64,000 nucleotides of DNA from Planctomonas deserti (GCF_003067705.1 NZ_QANL01000001.1:496001-560000); one strand, 5' to 3'; positions 10,282 through 18,212 are shown, counted from the first letter of the stretch. Numbers and translations are program-made. The notes: generated by a model not told the origin, from the sequence alone.

Positions 10282-10773
10282 ATGGCCAGCTACGACGTCG
10301 TCATCGAAATTCCGCGCGGGAGCCGGAACAAGTACGAGGTGGACCACGAGACGGGCCGGGTGTACCTGGACCGCGTGCTCTTCACGTCGTTCGTGTACCC
10401 GACTGACTACGGCTTCTTCGAGAACACGCTCGGACTCGACGGCGACCCGGTCGACGCGCTTGTGCTGCTCGAGTACCCCGTCTTCCCCGGCGTCGGCGTG
10501 AAGGTGCGCCCGGTCGGCGTGTTCAACATGAGCGACGAGGCGGGCATCGACTCGAAGATCATCTGCGTGCCGTTCAAGGACCCGCGCTGGGCGCACATCC
10601 AGGACATCACCGACGTGCCGCAGCAGACGCGGGACGAGATTGAGCACTTCTTCAACCGCTACAAGGACCTCGAGCCCGGCAAGTGGGTCAAGACCGAGGG
10701 CTGGGGCGACGCCGCGGAGGCGGAGCAGATCGTGCAGGCGGGCATCGAGAAGCTCGCCGCCGAGGGCCACTAG
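10282..10773 (+). CDS. ppa: Inorganic pyrophosphatase (family I)
   Basis: 163 aa, normal length. Hydrolyses pyrophosphate in the cytoplasm and drives biosynthetic reactions. The family signature [10 protein letters not shown] is present, with the other metal ligands in [12 protein letters not shown] and CVPFKDPRW. The ATG at 10282 is chosen over the upstream in-frame TTG because GAGGAGC lies six bases before it. The gene converges on the NlpC/P60 gene across a repeat-filled 400-base junction. Confidence 0.97.
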   Translation: MASYDVVIEIPRGSRNKYEVDHETGRVYLDRVLFTSFVYPTDYGFFENTLGLDGDPVDALVLLEYPVFPGVGVKVRPVGVFNMSDEAGIDSKIICVPFKDPRWAHIQDITDVPQQTRDEIEHFFNRYKDLEPGKWVKTEGWGDAAEAEQIVQAGIEKLAAEGH

Positions 10774-10838
10774 GCACCACCCCGTCAGCCGCCGTCGGCC
10801 GAGCGCACCCGCGCCGGCCGGCGGCGGCTTCGTGCATC

Positions 10839-10854
10839 CCGGGACGAGTCCCGG
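10839..10854. repeat. Mini-hairpin CCGGGAC-GA-GTCCCGG
   Basis: Seven-base perfect arms around a GA loop. A sibling with the same loop and compensatory arm change (CCGGAAC-GA-GTTCCGG) lies at 57655-57670, also in a convergent gene junction. Confidence 0.6.
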
Positions 10855-10869
10855 TTGCCGAGCCGACGC

Positions 10870-11076
10870 GGCCGCTGAGCCCGTGGAAGCGACGCACCTG
10901 GCCCGCGGCCGCCGCCGCTACGGTCGCTGAGCCCGTCGAAGCGACGCACCCGGCCCGCGAGCGCCGCCTGCACGGCCGCTGGGCCCGTGGAAGCGACGCC
11001 CTGGCCTGCGAGCGCTGCCGCTACGGTCGCTGAGCCTGTCGAAGCGACGCAACCGGCCCGCGAGCGCTGCCGCCTC
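10870..11076 (+). repeat. Four-copy 51-52 base tandem repeat
   Basis: Units start at 10870, 10922, 10974 and 11025, each opening GGYCGCTGRGCCYGTSGAAG and ending near CTAC or similar. Units 2 and 4 (CCGTCGAAG/CCTGTCGAAG) resemble each other, as do 1 and 3 (CCGTGGAAG), so the array may have grown by duplicating a two-unit block. The CTGAGCCYGTCGAAGC core resembles dispersed repeats I associate with Microbacteriaceae; that link is from memory and not tested here. Confidence 0.8.
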
Positions 11077-11084
11077 TGGTGCCC

Positions 11085-11145
11085 CTGCCCAGGCAGGGGC
11101 ACCCTGCGCAGGTTGAAGCTGGGCACGATGCCGCTGCCTGGGCAG
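11085..11145. repeat. REP-like hairpin, copy 1
   Basis: Ends are exact inverted repeats CTGCCCAGGCAG / CTGCCTGGGCAG. The whole 61 bases folds as one stem with a TGA apex and a few mismatches. It is homologous along its length to 54118-54178, sharing the core TGCGCAG...AAGCTGGGCA. It probably also terminates ppa and the opposing hydrolase gene. Confidence 0.75.
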
Positions 11146-11175
11146 GATCAGGCGGGCGGTCGCGGAGAACGCGGG

Positions 11176-12636
11176 TCAGGCGCTCGGGCGGCCGACGAAG
11201 GGCACGATGTCGTTGCCCCAGAGGAACTGCTGCTTCACGACGTCGCCCGGCTTGGGCGCCGCGATGATTTGGTTGCCGCCGATGTAGATGGCGTCGTGGT
11301 ACTTCGAGCCGTTCAGCGACCCCCAGAAGATGATGTCGCCGGGCTGGCGCTGACTGAACGGGACGAGCTTGCCCTGGCTCTGCAGGGTGTTGTACTGGCT
11401 CGTGACGCCGTGGGCGCCGATGTAGACGCCGACGCTGCCGTACGCCTTCATCATGAGCCCGGAGCAGTCCCAGACGGCGGGACCGGCGCCGCCCAGCTGG
11501 TACGGCTTGCCGATCTGGGCGCGGGCGAAGGCGATGGCGCCCTGCGCGATGCTCGCGTTCGGGGCGCCCGCACCGGGGGCGGGGGCCGGCGCGGGAGCAG
11601 GAGCCGGGGCAGGCGCGGGAGCCGGGGCAGGCGCGGGAGCCTGCACGGGCGGCCGCGGGGCAGGAGCGGGGGCCGGAGCGGGAGCAGGAGCGGGAGCCGG
11701 CGCGGGTCGGGGGGTCACCTCGACCGGGCGAGGAGCGGTGGGCGCGGGAGCAACGGGGGCCGGCGCGGTGGCGCCGCCCGGGGTCGTCGCGCGCGGGAAC
11801 TCGTCCGCTGCGGGCTCGTCGTCGGCGTCCTCGTCGGAGTCCGCCCGCGTTCCCGAAGAGGCGGCGGACGCGGCGGGCACCTCGACCGCCGGCCGCGTGA
11901 TGCCGGCGATGTACTGCGCCTCGAGCTCGGCCGTCGTGTTCTTCAGCAGCGCGAGCTGCGCCAGCAGTTCGTCGTTCTTCCGCAGCTGCTCCGTGAGGGC
12001 GGCCTGCGCGCTCGTCGCGGCCGCGTCGGCCTCCTCGAGCGCCGCGGCGGCGCGGTCCGCGAGCTCGGCCCGCTCCTTCTTGGCGACCGCGGCCTGCTCG
12101 CCGAGGGACTGCGCGGTGTTTCGGTCGGCGACGGCTTCGTCGTAGATGCCCTGGGCCGACTCGGTGAGCTTGCTTGCGGTTCCGAGCTGGTAGAGCAGGT
12201 CGTCGGCGTCCGCACCGCTCAGGAAGAGCTTCATGGACGCGTCGCCGCCTGCGCGCGCCAGGTGCGAGGCGAGGAGCCCCGCTCGCATGCGCGAGGTCAG
12301 CGCGCGGTCGGCCGCGTCCTCGGCCTGGCCGGTGAGCTGCTCGACCTTCTCGGTCGCGGCCTCCAGCTCGATGCTCGCCTGCGCGTACGCCTCGCCCTTC
12401 TGCAGGGCCACGATGCCGGTGGAGTCCGCCGCGGCCTGGAGGCCGACGAGGAGGTCCATGATGCGCTCGACGGCGGCCCGGGTGGACGCCTCACCCGCCT
12501 TCGCCTGCTGCACGTCGTCCCAGGACGGGTAGTCCGGCGCACCGAACGCCGCGGGGGCGACGATGCCGCCCGTGACCGCGAGCACGCCGATCGCGGCCGT
12601 GGACACGGCGACGGTCGAGGAGCGCGCGGGATTCAT
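11176..12636 (-). CDS. Secreted NlpC/P60 peptidoglycan endopeptidase (RipA-like)
   Basis: 486 aa. A signal peptide (about 1-32, ending AAFGA) is followed by YPSWDDV and a long alpha-helical coiled-coil region (about 40-240, with DDLLYQLG). A Pro/Ala linker (about 290-355) leads to a C-terminal NlpC/P60 domain. The catalytic cysteine is in WDCSGLMMKAY and the histidine in YHDAIYIGG. The enzyme is expected outside the membrane, cutting peptide stems during cell separation. The coiled coil probably regulates or localises it, as in the RipA/CwlO type. It lies nine bases after a second hydrolase with the same N-terminal plan, so the pair is probably one transcript. Confidence 0.92.
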   Translation of the reverse strand: MNPARSSTVAVSTAAIGVLAVTGGIVAPAAFGAPDYPSWDDVQQAKAGEASTRAAVERIMDLLVGLQAAADSTGIVALQKGEAYAQASIELEAATEKVEQLTGQAEDAADRALTSRMRAGLLASHLARAGGDASMKLFLSGADADDLLYQLGTASKLTESAQGIYDEAVADRNTAQSLGEQAAVAKKERAELADRAAAALEEADAAATSAQAALTEQLRKNDELLAQLALLKNTTAELEAQYIAGITRPAVEVPAASAASSGTRADSDEDADDEPAADEFPRATTPGGATAPAPVAPAPTAPRPVEVTPRPAPAPAPAPAPAPAPAPRPPVQAPAPAPAPAPAPAPAPAPAPAPGAGAPNASIAQGAIAFARAQIGKPYQLGGAGPAVWDCSGLMMKAYGSVGVYIGAHGVTSQYNTLQSQGKLVPFSQRQPGDIIFWGSLNGSKYHDAIYIGGNQIIAAPKPGDVVKQQFLWGNDIVPFVGRPSA

Positions 12637-12645
12637 CGAGAAGGA

Positions 12646-13962
12646 CTACCGCGAGGACGTGATCTGGACGCCGCGGGCGCGCATGAAGGTGACGGGATCG
12701 ACGGTCGCGCCGTTGATGCGGGTCTCGAAGTGCAGGTGGCAGCCGGTGGAGCCGCCGGTTGTGCCCGCGCGGGCAATGTTCTGCCCCGCCGCGACGCTCG
12801 CGCCGTTCCCCACGAGGAGGCCGCCCGGCATGATGTGGCCGTAGGCGGTCGAGATGCCGTTGCCGTGGTCGATGAGGATGAAGTTGCCGTACGAGCCCTT
12901 GACGCCGGAGTAGGTCACGGTGCCGGCCGCGGCCGCGTAGAGCGGGGCGCCGCAGGTGCCGCCGTTGATCATGTCCTCGCCGGCGTGGAAGCGCCAGGTC
13001 TTGGCGATCGGGTGGAAGCGGTTGCCGTAGAAGCCGGAGGAGTGCGCGCCGTTCATGGGCGCCGCCCAGCCGGATGCGGCGACGACGCCACCCGGGGACG
13101 CGGGGCCGGAGAATCCGCCGACCGTCGCGCTTGCGGCGCTCGCCGCGGCGGCTGCCGCGGCGGCGGCGGCGGCCTCGGCCTCGCGGCGCTTCTGCTCGCC
13201 CACCGCGAACTGCGCCTCGGTGATGTCGGCCTTCTGCACGAGGACGGTCAGCTGGGCCTCGAGGTCGGCCCGGTGCTGCTCGTCCTCGGCCTGCTTGGCC
13301 TCCAGGGCCTGCTGAGCGGACACGGACTCGTCGAGCGCCTTCTGGGCGGCGTCGGCGAGCGCGCCCAGCTGCTCCTTGGCGACGTTCGCCTGGTCGGTGA
13401 GCGACTGCGCGGTGTTCTGCTGCTGCCTGGCCTTGACGTAGATCTGGTCGGTCTTCTCGCTGAGCTTGCTCATCGCGCCGAGCTGGTAGAGCAGGTCGTC
13501 AGCCCTGTCCTCGCCGCTGACGAACAGGTTGCCGCCCGCCGTGCGGGCGAGCTGGGACGCGAGGAGTCCCGCCTGGTGCTTGGAGGCGTCGGCGGCGGCG
13601 TGCGCCTCGTCCGCCTGGCGCTGGAGCTCGCTCGCCTCGAAGGTCTTGTCGTCGAAGGTCTGCTGCGCGTCGAAGTACTCCTGTCCGCGCTTCTCGACGA
13701 GGGCGGTGGCCGCGGCCACCTCTTGCTGCAGCGCGGCGAGATCGGCCTTGATCTGCGCCACCAGGGCGGCCTGGGCGGCCTCGGTGCTCTGGGCCGCCTT
13801 CACGTCCTCCCAGGACGGGTACTCATCCGCGAAGGCCGGCGCCGCGAAGCCGCCGACGACGAGGGCGACGGCGGTCGCTCCCGCGCACGCTGCCCGGACC
13901 GTGCGGCGTCGAAAGGCCGCCGCGCGGTCGCGCGTGCTCTCCCAGATGTGTGCCTGCGTCAA
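12646..13962 (-). CDS. Secreted M23-family peptidoglycan hydrolase with coiled coil
   Basis: 438 aa from a TTG at 13962 that has GAAGGG seven bases upstream. A signal peptide (hydrophobic core AGATAVALVVGGFAAPAFA) precedes YPSWEDV and a coiled-coil region (about 48-270, with DDLLYQLG as in the neighbour) and an Ala-rich hinge. The C-terminal LytM/M23 domain has HAGEDM as first metal site, GHIMPGG, and HLHFE as second metal site. The EnvC-like layout suggests either an endopeptidase or an amidase activator. Metal ligands appear intact. Together with the downstream NlpC/P60 enzyme it likely serves daughter-cell separation. Confidence 0.92.
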   Translation of the reverse strand: MTQAHIWESTRDRAAAFRRRTVRAACAGATAVALVVGGFAAPAFADEYPSWEDVKAAQSTEAAQAALVAQIKADLAALQQEVAAATALVEKRGQEYFDAQQTFDDKTFEASELQRQADEAHAAADASKHQAGLLASQLARTAGGNLFVSGEDRADDLLYQLGAMSKLSEKTDQIYVKARQQQNTAQSLTDQANVAKEQLGALADAAQKALDESVSAQQALEAKQAEDEQHRADLEAQLTVLVQKADITEAQFAVGEQKRREAEAAAAAAAAAAASAASATVGGFSGPASPGGVVAASGWAAPMNGAHSSGFYGNRFHPIAKTWRFHAGEDMINGGTCGAPLYAAAAGTVTYSGVKGSYGNFILIDHGNGISTAYGHIMPGGLLVGNGASVAAGQNIARAGTTGGSTGCHLHFETRINGATVDPVTFMRARGVQITSSR

Positions 13963-14372
13963 ATTACGGCCCTTCGTGTCCTAAGCCCACAATCGGTCTA
14001 TTCCGCGCCGGCTGCGACCCCTGCAAGGGGGTGATTCAAACAGTGATCACACTGTTACCAGCCCTAACAGTAACAACCGAGCGTCTTTTGTACAGAGTGG
14101 ACCCTAGGTTTTGGCCGGGAGCCGCCCCCTCCGCGGGCCGGATCCAGGCATCTCCGGGTCTGCTTCCGGGCCACCCAGCCGAGCCCTCGGGAGCCGTCGC
14201 GGAGCGGTCCGGCACGGCGGGCTCCCCCGGTCCACGTGCCCCCAAGCCGGTTCACCGAGATCCGCCGACCTGGCATGAGGCCCGGAATTCCGGGCCTGGC
14301 GGGCTCGGTTTGGCAAATGCGCTCAGCACCCGTATGCTTTTCCCTCGGCAGCACGATCGCCTTCGATACCGC
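13963..14372. other. Intergenic region between hydrolase operon and tRNA-Glu
   Basis: 410 bases. The half next to the hydrolase genes is less GC-rich and carries the inverted repeat at 14053-14075 and a GTGATCAC palindrome around 14043-14050, probably the operon's promoter/operator area. The half nearer the tRNA shows no supported gene or RNA. Confidence 0.5.
14053..14075. promoter_or_regulatory. TGTTAC-N11-GTAACA inverted repeat upstream of hydrolase operon
   Basis: Perfect six-base arms, about 90 bases upstream of the M23 gene start, with a further CTAACAG inside. GTAAC-type elements are bound by the MtrA response regulator upstream of cell-wall hydrolase genes in some actinobacteria. Assigning this site to MtrA is inference. 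Confidence 0.4.
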
Positions 14373-14445
14373 GGCCCCATCGTTTAGTGGCCTAGGACGG
14401 CGCCCTTTCACGGCGTTAACACGGGTTCGAATCCCGTTGGGGTCA
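14373..14445 (+). tRNA. tRNA-Glu (TTC)
   Basis: 73 nt cloverleaf. Acceptor GGCCCCA pairs with TGGGGTC (one G-U), the anticodon loop is CTTTCAC with anticodon TTC, and the T-arm is ACGGG-TTCGAAT-CCCGT. No CCA is encoded. First of three clustered tRNA genes. Confidence 0.97.
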
Positions 14446-14481
14446 CGAACGGAATAACTTAATACACAGGTTTCATCACGA

Positions 14482-14555
14482 GGCCCTGTAGCGCAGTTGG
14501 TTAGCGCGCCGCCCTGTCACGGCGGAGGTCGCCGGTTCAAGTCCGGTCAGGGTCG
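14482..14555 (+). tRNA. tRNA-Asp (GTC)
   Basis: 74 nt cloverleaf. Acceptor GGCCCTG/CAGGGTC, anticodon loop CTGTCAC with GTC, T-arm GCCGG-TTCAAGT-CCGGT. No encoded CCA. It lies 36 bases after tRNA-Glu, so the two are probably cotranscribed. Confidence 0.97.
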
Positions 14556-14562
14556 CAAGGAC

Positions 14563-14610
14563 AAGCGCTTCCCCTCGGAGTTCCGACTCCCGGGCGGAAG
14601 GGCTTTTTTC
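14563..14610 (+). terminator. Rho-independent terminator after tRNA-Glu/Asp
   Basis: Stem AAGCGCTTCC / GGAAGGGCTT (one mismatch, with more pairing inside), followed by TTTTTT at 14604-14609. It is the only hairpin I noted in the window followed by a clear T run. Confidence 0.85.
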
Positions 14611-14635
14611 CTTATGAGGGGCTCGTCCCCTCTTC

Positions 14636-14711
14636 GGCTGGGTAGCTCAGTTGGTAGAGCGTTCGACTGAAAATCGAAAGGTCCGCGGATCGATGCCGCG
14701 TCCAGCCACCA
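14636..14711 (+). tRNA. tRNA-Phe (GAA), CCA encoded
   Basis: 73 nt body plus CCA at 14709-14711. Acceptor GGCTGGG/TCCAGCC, anticodon loop ACTGAAAAT with GAA, T-arm CGCGG-ATCGATG-CCGCG. The T-loop begins with A where T54 is nearly universal. It sits after the terminator, so it has its own promoter or depends on read-through. Confidence 0.96.
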
Positions 14712-14816
14712 TCGCCGGTCCCGGAGTCCCCGTGGCCGGCTTTTCTGGTTCCCGGGGTCCCCGGAGCCCGGCGGGGTCGCCTCGCACCGCGGCGCCCATC
14801 AGGGGAGACTGGGGCC

Positions 14817-15752
14817 ATGACCTCATGGACCGATGACAGAATGCCCGACCTCACCGGGAAGGCCGCCCTCGTCACGGGCGCGACCGGCGGCCTCGGCCTG
14901 CGGAGCGCCGAGGTGCTCGCCGCTCATGGCGCACGGGTCTTCCTTGGCAGCCGCGACGACGAGAAAGGCGCGTCCGCGCTCGAGACCGTGTCCCGTGCCG
15001 CAACCGGCGCCGCGCCGGAGCTGGTCCACCTCGACCTGTCCGACCTCGGCGACGTGCGCCGGGCGGCGGACACCGTGCGCGAGCGTTCGGCGGCCGGCGT
15101 CGACCTCCTGATCAACAGCGCGGGCATCATGGCGCCGCCGCTGCAGTTCTCCGTGGACGGGTTCGAGCTGCAGTGGGCCACCAACGTGCTCGGCCACATG
15201 GCGCTCACCTGGCACCTGCTGCCGATGATGACCGACCTCCCCGGCAGCCGCGTCGTCACGGTGACGAGCATCGCGCACCGCAGGGCGAGCCTGGACGCCG
15301 CCCGCATCCGGGCCGACATCCGCGGCGAGGGTTACTCGGCCTTCGACGTCTACGGCCGCACGAAGCTCGCCAACCTGCTGTTCGCGCGCGAGCTCGACCG
15401 CCGCCTGCGCAGCACGGGCGCCCAGACCATCAGCGTCGCCGCTCATCCCGGGCTCACCTCGACGAACATCGGGAGCAACATCGGATCGAACGCTCCCGCG
15501 CCGGTCAGCGTCGCCTCGAGCGTGTTCATGCGGACCGTCGGCCAGTCCGTCGAGCAGGGCGCCCTGCCGCAGCTCTTCGCCGCGACGTTCCCGGGGGTCC
15601 GGGGCGGTCAGTTCATCGCGCCCCGGGGCATCGGCGAGCTGCGTGGGCGGCCCACCGCGGTGAACGGCAGCCGCCTCTCCCAGGACGACGAGCTGGGCCG
15701 CATCCTGTGGGAGATCGTCTCCGAGACGACGAGCGTCAACGCGCCGCTCTGA
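14817..15752 (+). CDS. Short-chain dehydrogenase/reductase
   Basis: 311 aa. NAD(P) site TGATGGLG (about 21-28), NSAGIM, and the catalytic YGRTK (YxxxK) after a VTSIAH serine strand. The layout resembles the retinol-dehydrogenase-like SDR group that binds NADP, with an extended C-terminus. GGGAG nine bases before the ATG supports the start; a second ATG eight codons in is possible. The substrate cannot be read from sequence. It stands alone between tRNA-Phe and a convergent operon. Confidence 0.9.
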   Translation: MTSWTDDRMPDLTGKAALVTGATGGLGLRSAEVLAAHGARVFLGSRDDEKGASALETVSRAATGAAPELVHLDLSDLGDVRRAADTVRERSAAGVDLLINSAGIMAPPLQFSVDGFELQWATNVLGHMALTWHLLPMMTDLPGSRVVTVTSIAHRRASLDAARIRADIRGEGYSAFDVYGRTKLANLLFARELDRRLRSTGAQTISVAAHPGLTSTNIGSNIGSNAPAPVSVASSVFMRTVGQSVEQGALPQLFAATFPGVRGGQFIAPRGIGELRGRPTAVNGSRLSQDDELGRILWEIVSETTSVNAPL

Positions 15753-15786
15753 TCCGGCCGCACGGACCCGCACGCTGATCCGGCGG

Positions 15787-15812
15787 GGTCCGCCCCGCGC
15801 CTCGCGCGGACC
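15787..15812. terminator. Hairpin between convergent SDR and minus operon
   Basis: Stem GGTCCGC ... GCGGACC with an inner GCG/CGC pairing. No T run. It is placed to stop both converging transcripts. Confidence 0.45.
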
Positions 15813-15824
15813 GGACTCCGCAGG

Positions 15825-16565
15825 TCAGGCGCGCCGCCTGCGCGCGACCCGGTAGGCCGGCTCGCGCACGGCGGCGATCCAGGGGTAGTGCGCGGCGCCC
15901 GGAAGGACGTGCAGCATCGGATCGAGCCGCCGGTCGGTGTCGAGACCACCGTCGGCGACCAGGTCGCCGGGCGCGCTCTCGAGCCGCAGCGTCAGGGTGC
16001 CGAAGCGGTGCCAACGGCCGAGCGGGCGCGCGTGGTACATCCCGAGGACCCACTCCCCGCCGGACAGGGCGTCGGCCAGCTCCCGCGGCCGGGCGGGGAG
16101 GGGTGGCGCCGTCAGCGTCCGCGCGCCGATCAGCACCGCACCGCGCCCACCCCGGTAGGGCAGCAGCGTCGTGTAGCGGGCCCGGTCGGCGCGCAGGAGC
16201 AGACGCAGCAGGTATCGCGACGGCACCCCGAACCCGGTGGAGGCGAGGAAGAGGTCGCCGCCGGGCCCGCCCTCCAGGCGAAGGGCGAGGCCGACGATGT
16301 CGGGCAGCGCGTGCGGCAGGCCGATCGACCGGGACACGCGGCCGGCGACGGCATCGTGGCCGGGGGCGTCGACCCAGGTGATGCCGGACGGCACGGCCGT
16401 GCCCGTGCGCTCCAGGACGCCGGTGAGGGCGACCCCCTGCGGGTGGATGGGGCGGACCGGCCGGACGAGCTTCAGCCCGGCGAAGACGGCGGCGATGAGG
16501 CGCCCGGCGGCGACGGCCACCGGGCCGGCACCGGCCTCGGGTCGCGCGCCGCGCTCGTCGCCCAT
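15825..16565 (-). CDS. Conserved hypothetical protein
   Basis: 246 aa, soluble, no signal peptide. The N-terminus contains LVRPVRPIHPQGVALTG and the middle SRSIGLPHALPDIVGLALR and TTLLPYRGG. The later part reads as a beta-rich domain with a WHRFGTLTLRL stretch. I recall similar actinobacterial proteins, sometimes labelled phosphodiesterase without proof, but I cannot name a domain with confidence. It begins eight bases after the AI-2E-type transporter gene and is last in a four-gene operon with a GT2 and a GNAT enzyme. Confidence 0.7.
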   Translation of the reverse strand: MGDERGARPEAGAGPVAVAAGRLIAAVFAGLKLVRPVRPIHPQGVALTGVLERTGTAVPSGITWVDAPGHDAVAGRVSRSIGLPHALPDIVGLALRLEGGPGGDLFLASTGFGVPSRYLLRLLLRADRARYTTLLPYRGGRGAVLIGARTLTAPPLPARPRELADALSGGEWVLGMYHARPLGRWHRFGTLTLRLESAPGDLVADGGLDTDRRLDPMLHVLPGAAHYPWIAAVREPAYRVARRRRA

Positions 16566-16573
16566 GGTCCCGG

Positions 16574-17719
16574 TCAGGACGTGGCGGCGGGCTGCGCCGC
16601 AACCGCGTGCGCGGCCCCGCGCGCGACCCGTCGTGGCCGGTCGAAGCTGCCGTCCTCCGGCCGGTTCCAGACCTTGATGATGGCCCAGGCGACCGCGGCG
16701 ATCGGCACCGAGAGAACCGCACCGACGATGCCGCCGAGGATGGTGCCCGCGGTCAGCGCGACGAGGATGACGAGGGCGTGCAGCTTGAGCGACCGAGCCA
16801 TGATGATCGGCTGCAGCAGGTTGCCCTCGAGCTGGTTGACCAGCACGACGACGCCGAGGACGAAGAGCGCGGCGACCGGACCGTTGGCCACGAGCGCGAC
16901 GAGCGCGGCGAGGATGCCCGCGAGGGTGGCGCCGACGATGGGGATGAACGCGGTGATGAACACCACCACGGCGAGCGGAAGGGCGAGCGGGACCTGCAGG
17001 ATGACGAGACCGATGCCGATGCCCAGGGCGTCGACGAAGGCGATGAGCGCGGTGCCGCGCACGTAGCCGCCGAGGACCTTCAGCGAGACGAGGCCGACGC
17101 GGCGACCGCGCTCGAGCCGCTCGCCGCGGAACGGGCGGAGGAAGAAGTTCCAGATGTCGCCGCCGTCCTTGAGGAAGTAGAAGAGGACGACGAACGTGAG
17201 CAGCGCGCCGGTGATGAACTCGCCCGCCGCGGAGACACCGGCGAGGGCGCCGGAGCCGAACGAGCTGCTGGTGAGGAACTGGACGACGGCCTCACGGGCG
17301 CCGTTGATCTGCTCCTCGTCCACCGGGATGGGGCCGTTGGAGAGCAGGTTCTGCAGCTGGTCCAGACCCTCGATGGCCGACGACGCCAGCTCGTCCCACT
17401 GGTTCCGCACGGCGAAGACGATGAGGGTGATGATGCCGCCGAACGCGGCGATGCCCGCGAGCAGGGTGATCCAGGTTGCGAGGACGGCGGAGACCCCGCG
17501 GCGGCGCATGCCGTTGACGACCGGCGCGACGGCGGCGGCGAGGATGAGCGCGACGAGCACGGGGATGACGACGAGCTTCACCTGGATGAGCCCGAAGACG
17601 ACGATGGCCGCCAGGATGATGACGAGGAGGATCTGGGCGCTGCGGACGCCGAGCCAGCCGAGCCGGTCGGTGAAGACCTCCCGGAGCGACTGTCGGGACG
17701 AGGGATTCTCTGCTTCCAT
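16574..17719 (-). CDS. AI-2E family transporter (PF01594-type)
   Basis: 381 aa with about eight TM segments, the hallmark of this permease family. The C-terminal half holds the conserved PIVGATLAGILAALVALVANG and NQLEGNLLQPIIM-like segments (the latter conserved throughout the family). Despite the name, members range from AI-2 exporters to Na+/H+ antiporters, so the substrate is open. The ATG at 17719 is preceded by AGGG at eight bases; another ATG at 17737 would overlap the GNAT gene. Residues after the last TM are charged and cytoplasmic. Confidence 0.88.
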   Translation of the reverse strand: MEAENPSSRQSLREVFTDRLGWLGVRSAQILLVIILAAIVVFGLIQVKLVVIPVLVALILAAAVAPVVNGMRRRGVSAVLATWITLLAGIAAFGGIITLIVFAVRNQWDELASSAIEGLDQLQNLLSNGPIPVDEEQINGAREAVVQFLTSSSFGSGALAGVSAAGEFITGALLTFVVLFYFLKDGGDIWNFFLRPFRGERLERGRRVGLVSLKVLGGYVRGTALIAFVDALGIGIGLVILQVPLALPLAVVVFITAFIPIVGATLAGILAALVALVANGPVAALFVLGVVVLVNQLEGNLLQPIIMARSLKLHALVILVALTAGTILGGIVGAVLSVPIAAVAWAIIKVWNRPEDGSFDRPRRVARGAAHAVAAQPAATS

Positions 17720-17729
17720 GCGGTCGACC

Positions 17730-18212
17730 CTACGCATCCGTACCCCCGCCTGTCGGAATCCCGGCCCCACTTCCCAGGCGCAGCGGGTGCACCGTGCGGT
17801 GCATCCCGGTCATGTCCCGCGTGTCGAACCCGTGCTCCGCGTACAGCGTCTCGGCCTCGGGGCTCGAGAAGAGCCCGACGAAGGCGTCCGACGGGGCCGT
17901 CCGGGCGATCCAGGCCAGCAGCTCCTCGAGCACGAGGGTGCCGAGGCCCTCCTCGCGGTGGTCGGGATGCACGATCACGTCCTGCACGTAGAAGTAGTGC
18001 GCCCCGTCGCCGACCAGTCGCCCCATGGCGACGGGGGCGCCCGCGCGCAGCACGACGACGCCGGTAAGCGAGCCGGCGAGCGACTGCGGCAGCGTCGCCC
18101 AGTCGAAGTGGTCGTCCCAGCCAACCGACGTCGCGAGCGCCCGGTGCTCCTCGGCGGTGGGCAGCCGGTGCTCGGTGTCGTAGCCCAGGTTCGAGGGGTC
18201 GCTCTGGCTCAC
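17730..18212 (-). CDS. GNAT family N-acetyltransferase
   Basis: 160 aa from the GTG at 18212, chosen because GAGGAGGAG lies seven bases upstream and the codon overlaps the GT2 stop as GTGA. The acetyl-CoA segment reads VQDVIVHPDHREEGLGTLVLEELL (Q/RxxGxG/A type), followed by FVGLFSSPEAETLYAEHGF, typical of the small actinobacterial GNATs. The acceptor is unknown. It is coupled to a glycosyltransferase gene, but nothing shows a shared substrate. Confidence 0.88.
   Translation of the reverse strand: MSQSDPSNLGYDTEHRLPTAEEHRALATSVGWDDHFDWATLPQSLAGSLTGVVVLRAGAPVAMGRLVGDGAHYFYVQDVIVHPDHREEGLGTLVLEELLAWIARTAPSDAFVGLFSSPEAETLYAEHGFDTRDMTGMHRTVHPLRLGSGAGIPTGGGTDA

Larger units (their letters stand above)
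10774..11175. other. Convergent intergenic region packed with repeats
   Basis: 402 bases between the 3' ends of ppa and the NlpC/P60 gene. It holds a 16-base mini-hairpin (10839-10854), a four-copy tandem repeat (10870-11076) and a long near-perfect hairpin (11085-11145). Reading frames exist across it on both strands, but they only translate the repeats and have no ribosome site or recognisable product. The region probably serves as a terminator zone and a landing place for repeats. Confidence 0.7.

Noticed and set aside
10640-11126. Several open frames on both strands in the ppa/hydrolase junction
   Set aside because: They translate the 52-base tandem repeat and hairpin; no ribosome site or non-repetitive core.
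11570-11710. Possible CRISPR-like or structured repeat in the hydrolase gene
   Set aside because: It is a degenerate codon run for a Pro/Ala linker (GGC/GCC/GGG-rich) with no spacer structure.
13963-14110. c-di-AMP (ydaO) riboswitch upstream of the hydrolase operon
   Set aside because: Such riboswitches are found before wall-hydrolase genes in actinobacteria, so I looked for the conserved core here, but the sequence does not match it and the leader is short.
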